Shown here piece by piece: positions 25,101 through 32,930 of a stretch of 64,000 bases of DNA; the first letter of the stretch is position 1, and the number at the start of each line of letters is the position of its first letter. The DNA comes from Arthrobacter sp. NicSoilB4 (GTDB lineage Bacteria; Actinomycetota; Actinomycetes; Actinomycetales; Micrococcaceae), in NCBI RefSeq assembly GCF_019977335.1, contig NZ_AP024653.1, positions 3,596,001 to 3,660,000 of the forward strand, read 5' to 3'. The notes below the pieces were generated by a model. That model was not told the origin of the DNA. It searched no databases and was given only the letters and a program-made list of their open reading frames with translations. The position numbers and the translations under genes are program-made.

Positions 25101-25607
25101 TCCAGCAAGCTCGATGTGCTGTTCGAGCAGCTGGAGGACCTCGTGGCGGAAGGCCACCGGGCCCTCATTTTCAGCCAGTTCACCGGCTTCCTGGGCAAGG
25201 TCCGGGAACGGCTGATCGAGGAGAACATAGAGTTCTGCTACCTCGACGGCAGCACCCGCAACCGCACCGACGTCGTTAATGAGTTCAAGAACGGCGCCGC
25301 CCCGGTGTTCCTGATCAGCCTCAAGGCCGGCGGGTTCGGCCTGAACCTGACGGAGGCGGACTACGTGTTCCTGCTGGACCCGTGGTGGAACCCGGCCTCG
25401 GAGGCGCAGGCCGTGGACCGCACACACCGGATCGGCCAGGCCCGCAACGTGATGGTCTACCGGCTCGTCGCCAAGGACACCATCGAGGAAAAGGTCATGG
25501 CGCTCAAGGCACGGAAATCCCAGCTGTTTGCCGACGTCATGGCGGGCGACGCGCTGTCCGGCGGGGCGCTCACCGCCGAGGACCTGGCCGGCCTGTTCAC
25601 CGACTGA
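22134..25607 (+). CDS. SWIM zinc finger SNF2-family helicase/ATPase
   Basis: A 1157-residue DNA-translocating ATPase. The N-terminal SWIM finger is intact (C79-x-C81-x5-C87-x-H89). A long middle region (about 150-650) is the bacterial SNF2-associated domain. The ATPase core has motif I DDMGLGKTVQALALI at about 698, the DEAQ box (LVLDEAQFVKN), TGTPLENN, and the C-terminal lobe with IFSQFTG, LDGSTRN, SLKAGGFGLNLT and DRTHRIGQ. Such bacterial proteins are related to HepA/RapA and are found both in DNA metabolism and beside defence genes. Here no defence neighbour is seen. The ribosome site is weak. Confidence 0.93.
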   Translation: MPSHPDESAALAIQTPAINDRSLAAGLAYAMGSRVSGISFDAATGLMLGKVRGGADVPYSTTAKLVRKAGGWSCTVGVCSCPVRKDCKHVAALLFSAEDNPAIRVQLLAPADVSRLSRQVPVLDVPDWEQALSPLIAQPGITQSTNGIPLALQFEIEEPAPHFSYTGRRDPLRSVRQLKARPVIMGAKGKWIRGDVSWNTLSYLSYRRECNEAHVEWMQEFLAAHTAQANRQHAGTGLWLGLNTYAGKNLWSLLAQARKVGVALVHSRGSEPVRLVEQPAAVGLNLTRYGTAPAEGTDAVEPAAGGDAGGLSLAPTITVEGEIVDPASVGTIGRPAHGIFLTSGADALPGVAPADSVITLAPLESGLSEELLTFVTAGTTLHIPARDESRFLTGFYPKLKQSARVTATDESVELPQLAVPTLSLLANYGAGHRVRLHWEWHYKSGKLVTAQPLWRHPGDHGYRDDPAEARILEAVGQPWDVVPALGESATGGWGTPRLAASAELSGLDTLAFTEELLPRLREVPGVSVDTAGEIADYREAEEAPVVSISTKATEQRDWFDLGIQISLEGQPVSFAAVFSALAAGQTKMLLPSGAYFSLDLPELHQLRALIEEARELQDNKDAPLQISRFQAGLWDELAQLGIVDQQATAWREAVGGLLEGGVQGLPLPATLNAELRPYQLEGFNWLSFLYRHGLGGVLADDMGLGKTVQALALICAAKDAAVGTEASDGGAAASPAPGAGPNAPAAPFLVVAPTSVVGNWEAETARFAPGLTVRAIGETFAKSGSNPAEAMAGADIVITSYALFRIDYDAYAAKEWAGLVLDEAQFVKNHQSKAYQCARKLPAVFKLAITGTPLENNLMEFWALTSIVAPGLFSSPKRFAEYYQKPVEKNGDKAQLDKLRRRVRPLMMRRTKEQVIHDLPPKQEQILEVVLNPRHQKVYQTHLQRERQKILGLIDDVNKNRFTIFQSLTLLRQLSLDPSLIDPSLSGVRSSKLDVLFEQLEDLVAEGHRALIFSQFTGFLGKVRERLIEENIEFCYLDGSTRNRTDVVNEFKNGAAPVFLISLKAGGFGLNLTEADYVFLLDPWWNPASEAQAVDRTHRIGQARNVMVYRLVAKDTIEEKVMALKARKSQLFADVMAGDALSGGALTAEDLAGLFTD

Positions 25608-25610
25608 TGC

Positions 25611-25700
25611 GGTTGATCCAACCAGCAACGCGGGGTCACATAGCGCCGGTAAGGCCCCCGGAGATGGGCCGGATCTGACCCCGCGTTGCGGTGATCAACC
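25611..25700. repeat. Dispersed palindromic repeat, copy 1
   Basis: A 14-bp inverted repeat GCAACGCGGGGTCA (25625-25638) / TGACCCCGCGTTGC (25676-25689) surrounds a core of TAGCGCCGGTAAGGCCC and GGGCC. This copy is extended by outer arms GGTTGATC (25611-25618) and GATCAACC (25693-25700). It begins 4 bases after the SNF2 stop. The rest of the gap to 25862 holds nothing recognisable. Confidence 0.85.
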
Positions 25701-25862
25701 TGCGCGCGGAGGGGCAGTCCCGAGCGGCGACGATCCTGCCCAGTTACTCGGTGCCGCACCCCATTCTCAACGCCCGGGAACCCCCGGGATTCCGCGGAAA
25801 CCTGGGCGCGAGTTGAGGTGCAGGAGGCATTAACTGGGCAGGAGCGTCACCGAACCAGGAGC

Positions 25863-27779
25863 TTAGCCCGCGTGGTCCTGGAATTCGGGGGCACGGTGGC
25901 CCGCCTGCAGAAGGGGCGCGAAGAACGCGGCGAGCTCTGCCGTCGCCGTCAGGGGCAGGACGTTGGCCACGTACTGGTCCGGGCGCACCACCACCACAGC
26001 GCCGCCGCGGTCGATGCCGCGCAGCTCGAAAATGTCCGCCGCCGGATCGGTGGCGTAGACCTTCTCAAGGTAGTTGAGCTTGAACGGTCCCACCTGCGGC
26101 TTGAACACCGACGGCACCGCGCCGATGTCCACGCTGGTGTGCTCCTGCTGGTAGATCACCTTCACGTCGAACCACGCGTCACGGTCGGCGCCCTCGGGGG
26201 TGGCCGCGAGCGGTGAGTCCGGCGCGCCGGCCAGCCACGCGGCCAGGTCAGTGGTCGGCGACGGTGCTCCCGCCGCGGCCCCGTCGGCGAAGACGTAGAT
26301 GCGCCACCGGCCGTCCGCCATGGCCTGGTGGCCCAGGTGCAGCGGATTGGTGTCGCAGACCCGCACCACGGGCGCGGACTTGAAGCGCTTGCCGATGGTG
26401 AAGCCGGTGGCCAGGTCCTGGTGCGCCGGGCCGCCGATGAGCATGGAGGGGGCGTACTGGGTCATGAACCCGGCCGGGAATTCGGCGGTGCTGACGTAAA
26501 AGTCCTCGAGCTCGGAGGGGCTTTCGAACTCCTCCGGCTTCTTCGCCATGAGCGTCGACCACTCCTTGTCGAAGTCGATGAGGTTTTTCGCGATGACCTG
26601 GCGCTCGGCCGAGTACGTGGACAGCAGGCTTTCCGGGCTGCGGCCCTCGAGGACGTGTCCGAGCTTCCAGCCCAGGTTGAAGCCGTCCTGCATGGAGACG
26701 TTCATGCCCTGTCCCGCCTTCGCGCTGTGCGTATGGCAGGCGTCGCCGGTGATGAACACGCGCGGGGTGCGGGTGCCGCGCTGGTCCGGGAGGACGTCGT
26801 CGAACCGGTCGGTGAGGCGGTGGCCCACCTCGTACACGCTGTGCCAGGCGACGTTGCGCACGTCGAGCGTGTAGGGGTGGAGGATCGCGTTCGCCTTGCC
26901 GATGATCTGCTCGATGGTGGTGCTGCGGACGGCGCCGGCGTCGCCCTGCGGGACCTCGCCGAGGTCGACGTACATGCGGAAGAGATGGCCGCCTTCGCGG
27001 GGAATCAGGAGGATGCTGCCGCCCGAGCCGGACTGGATCGCGCACTTCGTGCGGATGTCCGGGAAGTCCGTGACGGCGAGGACGTCCATAACGCCCCAGG
27101 CGTGGTTGGCCTGGTCGCCGGCGAGCGTGCAGCCGATCGAGTCCCGCACCTTGCTCCGAGCGCCGTCCGCGCCGACGACGTACTTGGCCCGGACAATGCG
27201 CTCCCGGCCTTCGTCGGGGCCGGCCGAGTGCTGTAGCGTGACGGCGACGGGGTACTCCCCCTCGCCGACCTCGAGGCTGCGGAACTCATAGCCGTAGTCG
27301 GGCGACATCCGTGTGGGAGCGTTCGCCATGAACTCGCCGAAGTAATCCAGCACGCGGGCCTGGTTGACGATCAGGTGCGGGAATTCGCTGATGCCCGTCG
27401 TGTCGTCGACGGCGCGGGCGCTGCGGACGATCCGGGAGGGGTCCGCGGGGTCCGGCTTCCAGAAGGCCATCTCGGTGATCCGGTACGCCTCGGCGATGAT
27501 CCGCTCCGCGAAGCCGAAGGCCTGGAAGGTCTCGACACTCCGGGCCTGGATGCCGTCGGCCTGGCCGATGGCGAGCCTGCCGCCGCGGCGCTCCACGATC
27601 CGCGTCGTAATGCCAGGGAACTGGGACAGCTGCGCGGCCGCGAGCATGCCCGCGGGTCCGCTGCCCACAATGAGCACGTCAACCTCATCGGGAAGTTGTG
27701 CGGGCCGGTCGATGCCGACGCCGGAGGCCGGCTGGATTCGCGGGTCACCGGATACGTAACCGTGGTGGTGGAACTGCAC
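25863..27779 (-). CDS. FAD-dependent aromatic hydroxylase, MobA/phenol-hydroxylase family
   Basis: A 638-residue single-component flavoprotein hydroxylase: FAD fold at the N-terminus (VLIVGSGPAGMLAAAQL), GADGARSKVRD in the middle, the GD motif VFITGDACHTHSAKAGQGMN, and a C-terminal thioredoxin-like domain ending in FELRGIDRGGAVVVVRPDQY. From start (MQFHHHGY) to end it closely follows 3-hydroxybenzoate 4-hydroxylase MobA as I recall it. In this homoprotocatechuate cluster, with no HpaBC pair in view, it may instead hydroxylate 3- or 4-hydroxyphenylacetate to 3,4-dihydroxyphenylacetate. Start is GTG 27779 after AGGAAAG; divergent from the rest of the cluster. Confidence 0.85.
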   Translation of the reverse strand: MQFHHHGYVSGDPRIQPASGVGIDRPAQLPDEVDVLIVGSGPAGMLAAAQLSQFPGITTRIVERRGGRLAIGQADGIQARSVETFQAFGFAERIIAEAYRITEMAFWKPDPADPSRIVRSARAVDDTTGISEFPHLIVNQARVLDYFGEFMANAPTRMSPDYGYEFRSLEVGEGEYPVAVTLQHSAGPDEGRERIVRAKYVVGADGARSKVRDSIGCTLAGDQANHAWGVMDVLAVTDFPDIRTKCAIQSGSGGSILLIPREGGHLFRMYVDLGEVPQGDAGAVRSTTIEQIIGKANAILHPYTLDVRNVAWHSVYEVGHRLTDRFDDVLPDQRGTRTPRVFITGDACHTHSAKAGQGMNVSMQDGFNLGWKLGHVLEGRSPESLLSTYSAERQVIAKNLIDFDKEWSTLMAKKPEEFESPSELEDFYVSTAEFPAGFMTQYAPSMLIGGPAHQDLATGFTIGKRFKSAPVVRVCDTNPLHLGHQAMADGRWRIYVFADGAAAGAPSPTTDLAAWLAGAPDSPLAATPEGADRDAWFDVKVIYQQEHTSVDIGAVPSVFKPQVGPFKLNYLEKVYATDPAADIFELRGIDRGGAVVVVRPDQYVANVLPLTATAELAAFFAPLLQAGHRAPEFQDHAG

Positions 27780-27825
27780 GGGCTTTCCTCACTTCATTGT
27801 GTGGCGGTCTGTCACAGTCACAGCT

Positions 27826-27861
27826 GTTCGTTATTTGAACGCCGCGTTCGATAATTGAAAC
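27826..27861. promoter_or_regulatory. Two direct copies of a GTTCGnTAnTTGAA operator-like box
   Basis: GTTCGTTATTTGAAC (27826-27840) and GTTCGATAATTGAAAC (27846-27861) repeat at a 20-base spacing, about two helix turns, between the divergent hydroxylase and FAH-RraA genes. Each is partly palindromic. The shape is like IclR-family sites of aromatic catabolism, but no IclR gene is in the window. Confidence 0.55.
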
Positions 27862-27933
27862 TTGTGGTGTTCCAAAACTCTACGGCAGGTATGACGTGGG
27901 TTACAAGCGCCCGGGAAATCTCCCGCGCCGGGG

Positions 27934-27986
27934 TTGACGTTCCCCGCTCCCCGCGCAATAGTTTTCGTATACGATTTCGTACTCGA
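27934..27986 (+). promoter_or_regulatory. Promoter of the hpa operon with GntR-type operator
   Basis: TTGACG (27934-27939), 17 bases, AATAGT (27957-27962) makes a sigma-70-like promoter. Just past the -10 lies the perfect palindrome TCGTATACGA (27965-27974), which fits the TNGTnnnACNA form of FadR/FCD-type GntR sites. A looser TCGTACTCGA follows at 27977-27986. The GntR gene of this operon is the obvious ligand; a site here would block transcription. Confidence 0.6.
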
Positions 27987-27999
27987 TGAGGAGTAACAC

Positions 28000-29508
28000 T
28001 TGGAACAGGTCACCGACCACCTCCTGGCAGCGGCCCGCAAGGTCATCGCGGTGCATATCAATTACCCCAGCCGGGCAGCCCAGCGCGGCCGCACGCCGGA
28101 GCAGCCCTCCTACTTCCTGAAGCCTTCCTCTTCCCTGGCATCCGGCTCGGCCGAATCCCCCTCATTGGTGGAGCGCCCGGCGGGCTGCGAACTCCTCGGC
28201 TTCGAAGGCGAGATCGCCCTGATCATCGGCAAGCCCGCCCGCAGGGTCGGCATCGAGGACGCCTGGCGCCATGTCGAGTGGGTCACGGCCAGCAACGACC
28301 TCGGCGTCTACGACCTCCGCTACGCCGACAAGGGCTCCAACCTCCGGTCCAAGGGCGGCGACGGCTTCACCCCCGTGGGCCCCGGACTCATCGCCGCGGA
28401 CACCGTCGACCCCGCCAAGCTGCGGATCCGCACCTGGCACAACGGCGAACTGGTGCAGGACGACACCACCGAAGACCTGCTCTTCCCGTTCGCCCGCCTT
28501 ATCGCCGACCTGTCCCAGCTGCTCACCCTCGAGGAGGGAGACATCATCCTCACCGGCACCCCGGCCGGCGCCTCCGTCGCCCAGCCGGGCGACGTCGTCG
28601 AGGTTGAAGTCAGCACGACGCCGGGCGGAACAGACGCCAGCACCGGCCGGCTGGCCACCCGGGTGACGGAAGGTTCGACGCCGTTCGCCGACTTCGGCGC
28701 CCGGCCGAAGACCGATGATCTCCAGCGGGAGGAAGCCTACGGCTCACGCGAAGCGGCGGGGCTCACGCTTCAGGCACCAGCGGCGGCGACTGCCGACGTC
28801 GGGCATGTCCTGACCCCGGAGCTGAAGTCGAAGCTGGAAAGCGTCTGCACGGCCACCCTGTCCTCCCAGCTGCGCAAGCGCGGCCTGAACAACGTCAGCA
28901 TCGACGGCCTCAGCTCCACCCGGCCGGAGAAGCGGATCGTGGGCCTCGCCCGGACCCTGCGCTACGTGCCCAACCGCGAGGACCTCTTCAAAACCCACGG
29001 CGGCGGCTTCAACGCCCAGAAGAAGGCGATCGATTCCGTCAACGAGGGCGAGATCCTGGTCATGGAGGCCCGCGGCGAAAAGGGCACCGGCACCATCGGC
29101 GACATCCTGGCCCTGCGCGCCCAGGTCCGCGGCGCCGCGGCCATCATCACCGACGGCGGTGTCCGTGACTTCTCGGCCGTGGCCGCCATGGAGATGCCCA
29201 CGTACTATTCCAACCCGCACCCCGCAGTCCTGGGACGTCGGCACATCCCGTGGGACACCGACATCACCATCGCCTGCGGCGGCACCACCGTGCAGCCCGG
29301 GGACATCATCGTGGCGGATTCGGACGGCATCCTGGTGATCCCGCCGGCCCTCGCCGAAGAGCTCGCGGACGACTCCATCGCGCAGGAACGTGAGGAAACG
29401 TTCATCACCGAGATGGTGCGGCAGGGCCACAGCGTGGACGGCCTCTACCCGCTGAACGCCGAATGGCGCGCCAAGTACACGGAATGGGAAGCGGGGAACA
29501 CCCAATGA
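28000..29508 (+). CDS. Fusion of fumarylacetoacetate-hydrolase-like (HpaG) and RraA-like domains
   Basis: A 502-residue two-domain protein. Residues about 1-235 are a FAH-family domain (GFEGEIALIIGKPAR; NDLGVYDLRYADKGSNLRSK; LSQLLTLEEGDIILTGTPAG), as in HpaG, which decarboxylates and isomerises the product of CHMS dehydrogenase. Residues about 265-500 are an RraA/HMG-aldolase-like domain with the metal/oxyanion motif ITDGGVRDFSA. RraA-like enzymes act as oxaloacetate decarboxylases or aldolases. Usual HpaG proteins are two FAH domains, so this is a different pairing. TTG 28000 has GAGGAG 7 bases before it. Overlaps the GntR start (ATGA). Confidence 0.85.
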   Translation: MEQVTDHLLAAARKVIAVHINYPSRAAQRGRTPEQPSYFLKPSSSLASGSAESPSLVERPAGCELLGFEGEIALIIGKPARRVGIEDAWRHVEWVTASNDLGVYDLRYADKGSNLRSKGGDGFTPVGPGLIAADTVDPAKLRIRTWHNGELVQDDTTEDLLFPFARLIADLSQLLTLEEGDIILTGTPAGASVAQPGDVVEVEVSTTPGGTDASTGRLATRVTEGSTPFADFGARPKTDDLQREEAYGSREAAGLTLQAPAAATADVGHVLTPELKSKLESVCTATLSSQLRKRGLNNVSIDGLSSTRPEKRIVGLARTLRYVPNREDLFKTHGGGFNAQKKAIDSVNEGEILVMEARGEKGTGTIGDILALRAQVRGAAAIITDGGVRDFSAVAAMEMPTYYSNPHPAVLGRRHIPWDTDITIACGGTTVQPGDIIVADSDGILVIPPALAEELADDSIAQEREETFITEMVRQGHSVDGLYPLNAEWRAKYTEWEAGNTQ

Positions 29509-30215
29509 CAGCGACCGCCAGGGCCGCAGCCGCTGCCACGATCGCTGCGGCGGCAACAGCCAGCAAGTCCGAGCGGGCCTACGCGGCCGTCAAGGCCCGG
29601 ATCGTGGACGGGAGCTATTCCCCCGGTTACCGGCTGGTGCTGGCCAAGATCGCCGAGGACCTGGGCGTCAGCGTGGTCCCGGTCCGGGAAGCCATCCGCC
29701 GGCTCGAAGCCGAGGGCCTGGTCACGTTCGAGCGGAACGTCGGCGCCACAGTGGCGGGCATCGACCCCACCGAATACCTCTACACGATGCAGACGCTGAG
29801 CATCATCGAAGGTGCGGCCACGGCCCTGTCGGCCCCGTTGATCGGGCCGGCGGACATTGCGCGCGCACGTGCGGTGAACGCCGAGATGCGGGACTGCCTG
29901 CAGCACTTCGACCCCGTCCGCTTTACCGCGCTGAACCGCGACTTCCACAGCGTCCTGTTCGAGCACTGCCCCAATCCGCACATCCTGAACCTCGTCCACC
30001 GGGGCTGGAACCGGCTCGCCTCGCTGCGGTCCTCCACTTTCCGCTTCGTCCCGGGCCGTGCCCACGAGTCCGTGGACGAACACGAGGCGCTCCTGAAGCT
30101 CATCGAGTCCGGGGCCGGCGCGGACGCCATCGAAAAAGCAGCCCGGCTGCATCGCTCCGCCACCCTGGACGCGTACCTTGCCCAAAGCAACGCGGGGTCA
30201 CTTAGCGCCCATTAA
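29505..30215 (+). CDS. GntR-family (FCD) transcriptional regulator
   Basis: A 236-residue regulator. An Ala-rich N-terminus leads into a winged helix (about 20-85: YAAVKARIVDGSYSPGYRL, then AEDLGVSVVPVREAIRRLE) and an all-helical FCD effector domain with likely metal ligands in NRDFHSVLFEH and HESVDEHEALL. It probably represses the hpa operon it lies in and senses a pathway intermediate. ATG 29505 overlaps the stop of the previous gene. Its last nine codons and stop are supplied by a palindromic repeat copy (30187-30251), so the native C-terminus has been replaced. Confidence 0.88.
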   Translation: MTATARAAAAATIAAAATASKSERAYAAVKARIVDGSYSPGYRLVLAKIAEDLGVSVVPVREAIRRLEAEGLVTFERNVGATVAGIDPTEYLYTMQTLSIIEGAATALSAPLIGPADIARARAVNAEMRDCLQHFDPVRFTALNRDFHSVLFEHCPNPHILNLVHRGWNRLASLRSSTFRFVPGRAHESVDEHEALLKLIESGAGADAIEKAARLHRSATLDAYLAQSNAGSLSAH

Positions 30216-30251
30216 GGCCCTTGACATGGGCCGTAAGTGACCCCGCGTTGC
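30187..30251. repeat. Dispersed palindromic repeat, copy 2, overlapping the GntR 3' end
   Basis: A perfect 18-bp inverted repeat GCAACGCGGGGTCACTTA (30187-30204) / its complement (30234-30251), with an inner GCCCAT/ATGGGC stem. The core TAGCGCC..TTAAGGCCC matches copies 1 and 3. It provides the stop codon of the GntR gene and stands 27 bases before hpaE, so as an RNA it forms a long hairpin between two genes of one operon. Confidence 0.88.
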
Positions 30252-30277
30252 ACCATCAGTTAGTTAGGAAGACAACA

Positions 30278-31804
30278 ATGACGTTTACTGCACCTGCTGC
30301 CACCACCCACTACGTTCCGCAGGACCTTCCCACCCACATCCAGCACTACATCAACGGCGAATTCGTTGATTCCGTGGGCGGCAAGACGTTCGACGTCCTG
30401 GACCCGGTCTCCAACACGAATTACGCCACTGCGGCCGCCGGCCAGAAAGAGGACATCGACCTCGCCGTCGCCGCCGCCCGCGAGGCGTTCGTCAACGGCC
30501 CGTGGCCGAAGATGAAGCCCCGCGAGCGGGCCCGCGTCCTGAACCGGATCGCCGACGCCGTCGAAGCCCAGGAGGCCCGGCTCGCCGAGCTGGAGACCTT
30601 CGACACCGGCCTGCCCATCACCCAGGCGAAGGGCCAGGCGCTGCGCGCGGCGGAGAACTTCCGCTTCTTCGCGGACCTGATCGTGGCCCAGTTCGACGAC
30701 GCCATGAAGGTCCCCGGCGCCCAGATCAACTACGTCAACCGCAAGCCGATCGGCGTCGCAGGCCTCATCACGCCGTGGAACACGCCCTTCATGCTCGAGT
30801 CCTGGAAGCTCGCCCCCGCACTGGCCACGGGAAACACCGTGGTGCTCAAGCCGGCCGAATTCACTCCCCTGTCCGCCTCCCTGTGGGCGCAGATCTTCAA
30901 GGACGCCGGCCTGCCCGACGGCGTCTTCAACCTGGTCAACGGCCTCGGCGAGGAAGCTGGCGACGCGCTGGTGAAGCACCCGGACGTCCCGCTGATCTCC
31001 TTCACCGGCGAGACCACCACCGGCCAGACGATCTTCCGCAACGCCGCGGCCAACCTCAAGGGCCTGTCCATGGAGCTCGGCGGCAAGTCCCCGTGCGTCG
31101 TGTTCGCCGACGCCGACCTCGACGCCGCGATCGACTCCGCCCTCTTCGGCGTCTTCTCGCTCAACGGCGAACGCTGCACCGCGGGCTCCCGGATCCTGGT
31201 GGAGCGCGCCGTGTACGAGGAATTCTGCGAGAAGTACGCCGCCCGCGCCAAGAAGATCGTGGTCGGCGACCCGCACGACCCCAAGACCGAGGTGGGCGCC
31301 CTGGTCCACCCGGAGCACTACGCCAAGGTGGCCTCCTACGTGGAGATCGGCAAGACTGAGGGCCGGCTGCTCGCCGGCGGCGGCCGCCCGGAGAATTTGC
31401 CCGCCGGGCTCAACAACAGCAACTACATCGCCCCGACCGTGTTCGCCGACGTCGCACCGGACGCGCGGATCTTCCAGGAGGAGATCTTCGGCCCCGTGGT
31501 GGCCATCACCCCGTTCGACACCGACGACGAGGCCCTCGCCCTGGCGAACAACACCAGGTACGGCCTCGCCGCCTACATCTGGACCCAGAACCTGACCCGC
31601 GCGCACAACTTCTCGCAGAACGTGGAAGCCGGCATGGTGTGGCTCAACAGCCACAACGTCCGCGACCTCCGCACCCCGTTCGGCGGCGTCAAGGCCTCCG
31701 GACTCGGCCATGAGGGCGGCTACCGCTCCATCGACTTCTACACCGACCAGCAGGCCGTCCACATCACCCTCGGCACGGTCCATACCCCCAAATTCGGCGC
31801 CTAA
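30278..31804 (+). CDS. hpaE: 5-carboxymethyl-2-hydroxymuconate semialdehyde dehydrogenase
   Basis: A 508-residue NAD-dependent aldehyde dehydrogenase. Catalytic landmarks are the N-terminal PWNTPFMLESWKLAPALATG, the glutamate in LSMELGGKSP, and the nucleophile in FSLNGERCTAGSR. Length, the QLxxAENFRFFADL region and the flanking hpaD/hpaH/hpaI identify it as HpaE, which oxidises the ring-cleavage product CHMS to the dicarboxylate. ATG 30278 follows TTAGGAAG. The open frame upstream lies inside the repeat and is not coding. Confidence 0.92.
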   Translation: MTFTAPAATTHYVPQDLPTHIQHYINGEFVDSVGGKTFDVLDPVSNTNYATAAAGQKEDIDLAVAAAREAFVNGPWPKMKPRERARVLNRIADAVEAQEARLAELETFDTGLPITQAKGQALRAAENFRFFADLIVAQFDDAMKVPGAQINYVNRKPIGVAGLITPWNTPFMLESWKLAPALATGNTVVLKPAEFTPLSASLWAQIFKDAGLPDGVFNLVNGLGEEAGDALVKHPDVPLISFTGETTTGQTIFRNAAANLKGLSMELGGKSPCVVFADADLDAAIDSALFGVFSLNGERCTAGSRILVERAVYEEFCEKYAARAKKIVVGDPHDPKTEVGALVHPEHYAKVASYVEIGKTEGRLLAGGGRPENLPAGLNNSNYIAPTVFADVAPDARIFQEEIFGPVVAITPFDTDDEALALANNTRYGLAAYIWTQNLTRAHNFSQNVEAGMVWLNSHNVRDLRTPFGGVKASGLGHEGGYRSIDFYTDQQAVHITLGTVHTPKFGA

Positions 31805-31851
31805 TTCCAGCCAGCGCCAACCAGACCAACTTTCAAAGAAGAGAGAATCCC

Positions 31852-32928
31852 ATGACCAACTTCGTCCCCACCCCCACGGTCCCGGCTCCGGACATCGTCC
31901 GCTGCGCCTACATGGAGATCGTCGTCACCGACCTGGCCAAGTCCCGCGCCTTCTACGTGGACCTCCTGGGCCTGCACGTCACCGAAGAAGACGAAAACAA
32001 CATCTACCTCCGGTCCCTGGAGGAGTTCATCCACCACAACCTGGTGCTCCGCAAGGGACCCATCGCCGCCGTCGCGGCCTTCGCCTACCGGGTGAAGTCC
32101 CCCGCCGAGGTGGACGCCGCCGAGGCGTACTACAAGGAACTGGGCTGCCGGGTGGAGCGCCGCAAGGACGGCTTCACCAAGGGCATCGGCGACGCAGTCC
32201 GGGTGGAGGACCCGCTGGGCTTCCCCTACGAGTTCTTCTACGAGGTGGAGCACGTGGAACGCCTCACCCAGCGCTACGACCTCTACTCCGCCGGCGAGCT
32301 GGTCCGGCTGGACCACTTCAACCAGGTCACCCCGGACGTCCCGCGCGGCCGCAAATACCTCGAGGACCTCGGCTTCCGCGTCTCCGAGGACATCCAGGAC
32401 TCCGACGGCGTCACGTACGCCGCGTGGATGCACCGCAAGCAGACCGTGCACGACACCGCCCTGACCGGCGGCAACGGCCCGCGCATGCACCACGTCGCGT
32501 TCGCCACCCACGAGAAGCACAACATCATCCAGATCTGCGACAAGATGGGCGCCCTGCGCATCAGCGACCGGATCGAACGCGGCCCCGGCCGGCACGGTGT
32601 CTCCAACGCCTTCTACCTCTACATCCTGGACCCGGACGGCCACCGCGTGGAGATCTACACGCAGGACTACTACACCGGCGACCCGGACAACCCGACCATC
32701 ACCTGGGACGTGCACGACAACCAGCGCCGCGACTGGTGGGGCAACCCGGTGGTCCCGTCCTGGTACACCGAGGCCTCCCTGGTCCTTGACCTCGACGGCA
32801 ACCCCCAGCCCGTCATCGAACGCACCGAAGCCTCTGAAATGGCCGTGACCGTGGGGGCCGACGGGTTCTCCTACACCCGCAAGGAGGGCTCTGAAGCCGA
32901 GGGTTTCAAGCTCGGGGCGCAGCTGTAG
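31852..32928 (+). CDS. hpaD: 3,4-dihydroxyphenylacetate 2,3-dioxygenase (extradiol, type I)
   Basis: A 358-residue vicinal-oxygen-chelate extradiol dioxygenase that opens homoprotocatechuate next to the diol. The three metal ligands fall at the same numbers as in the Arthrobacter MndD and Brevibacterium fuscum enzymes: His155 (LDHFNQ), His214 (MHHVAF) and Glu267 (HRVEIY). The acid/base His200 (QTVHDT) and Tyr257 (YLYILD) also match. The whole sequence is nearly that of those two enzymes as I know them, one using Mn(II), the other Fe(II); metal choice cannot be read from these residues. It is the central enzyme of the cluster. Confidence 0.97.
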   Translation: MTNFVPTPTVPAPDIVRCAYMEIVVTDLAKSRAFYVDLLGLHVTEEDENNIYLRSLEEFIHHNLVLRKGPIAAVAAFAYRVKSPAEVDAAEAYYKELGCRVERRKDGFTKGIGDAVRVEDPLGFPYEFFYEVEHVERLTQRYDLYSAGELVRLDHFNQVTPDVPRGRKYLEDLGFRVSEDIQDSDGVTYAAWMHRKQTVHDTALTGGNGPRMHHVAFATHEKHNIIQICDKMGALRISDRIERGPGRHGVSNAFYLYILDPDGHRVEIYTQDYYTGDPDNPTITWDVHDNQRRDWWGNPVVPSWYTEASLVLDLDGNPQPVIERTEASEMAVTVGADGFSYTRKEGSEAEGFKLGAQL

Positions 32929-32930
32929 CC

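Noticed and set aside
22134..25607. SNF2 helicase as part of a DISARM- or other helicase-type defence island
   Set aside because: No nuclease, methyltransferase, PLD or DUF1998 partner lies beside it; the flanking genes are a DUF3846 gene and a catabolic cluster. It fits the common stand-alone SWIM-SNF2 type.
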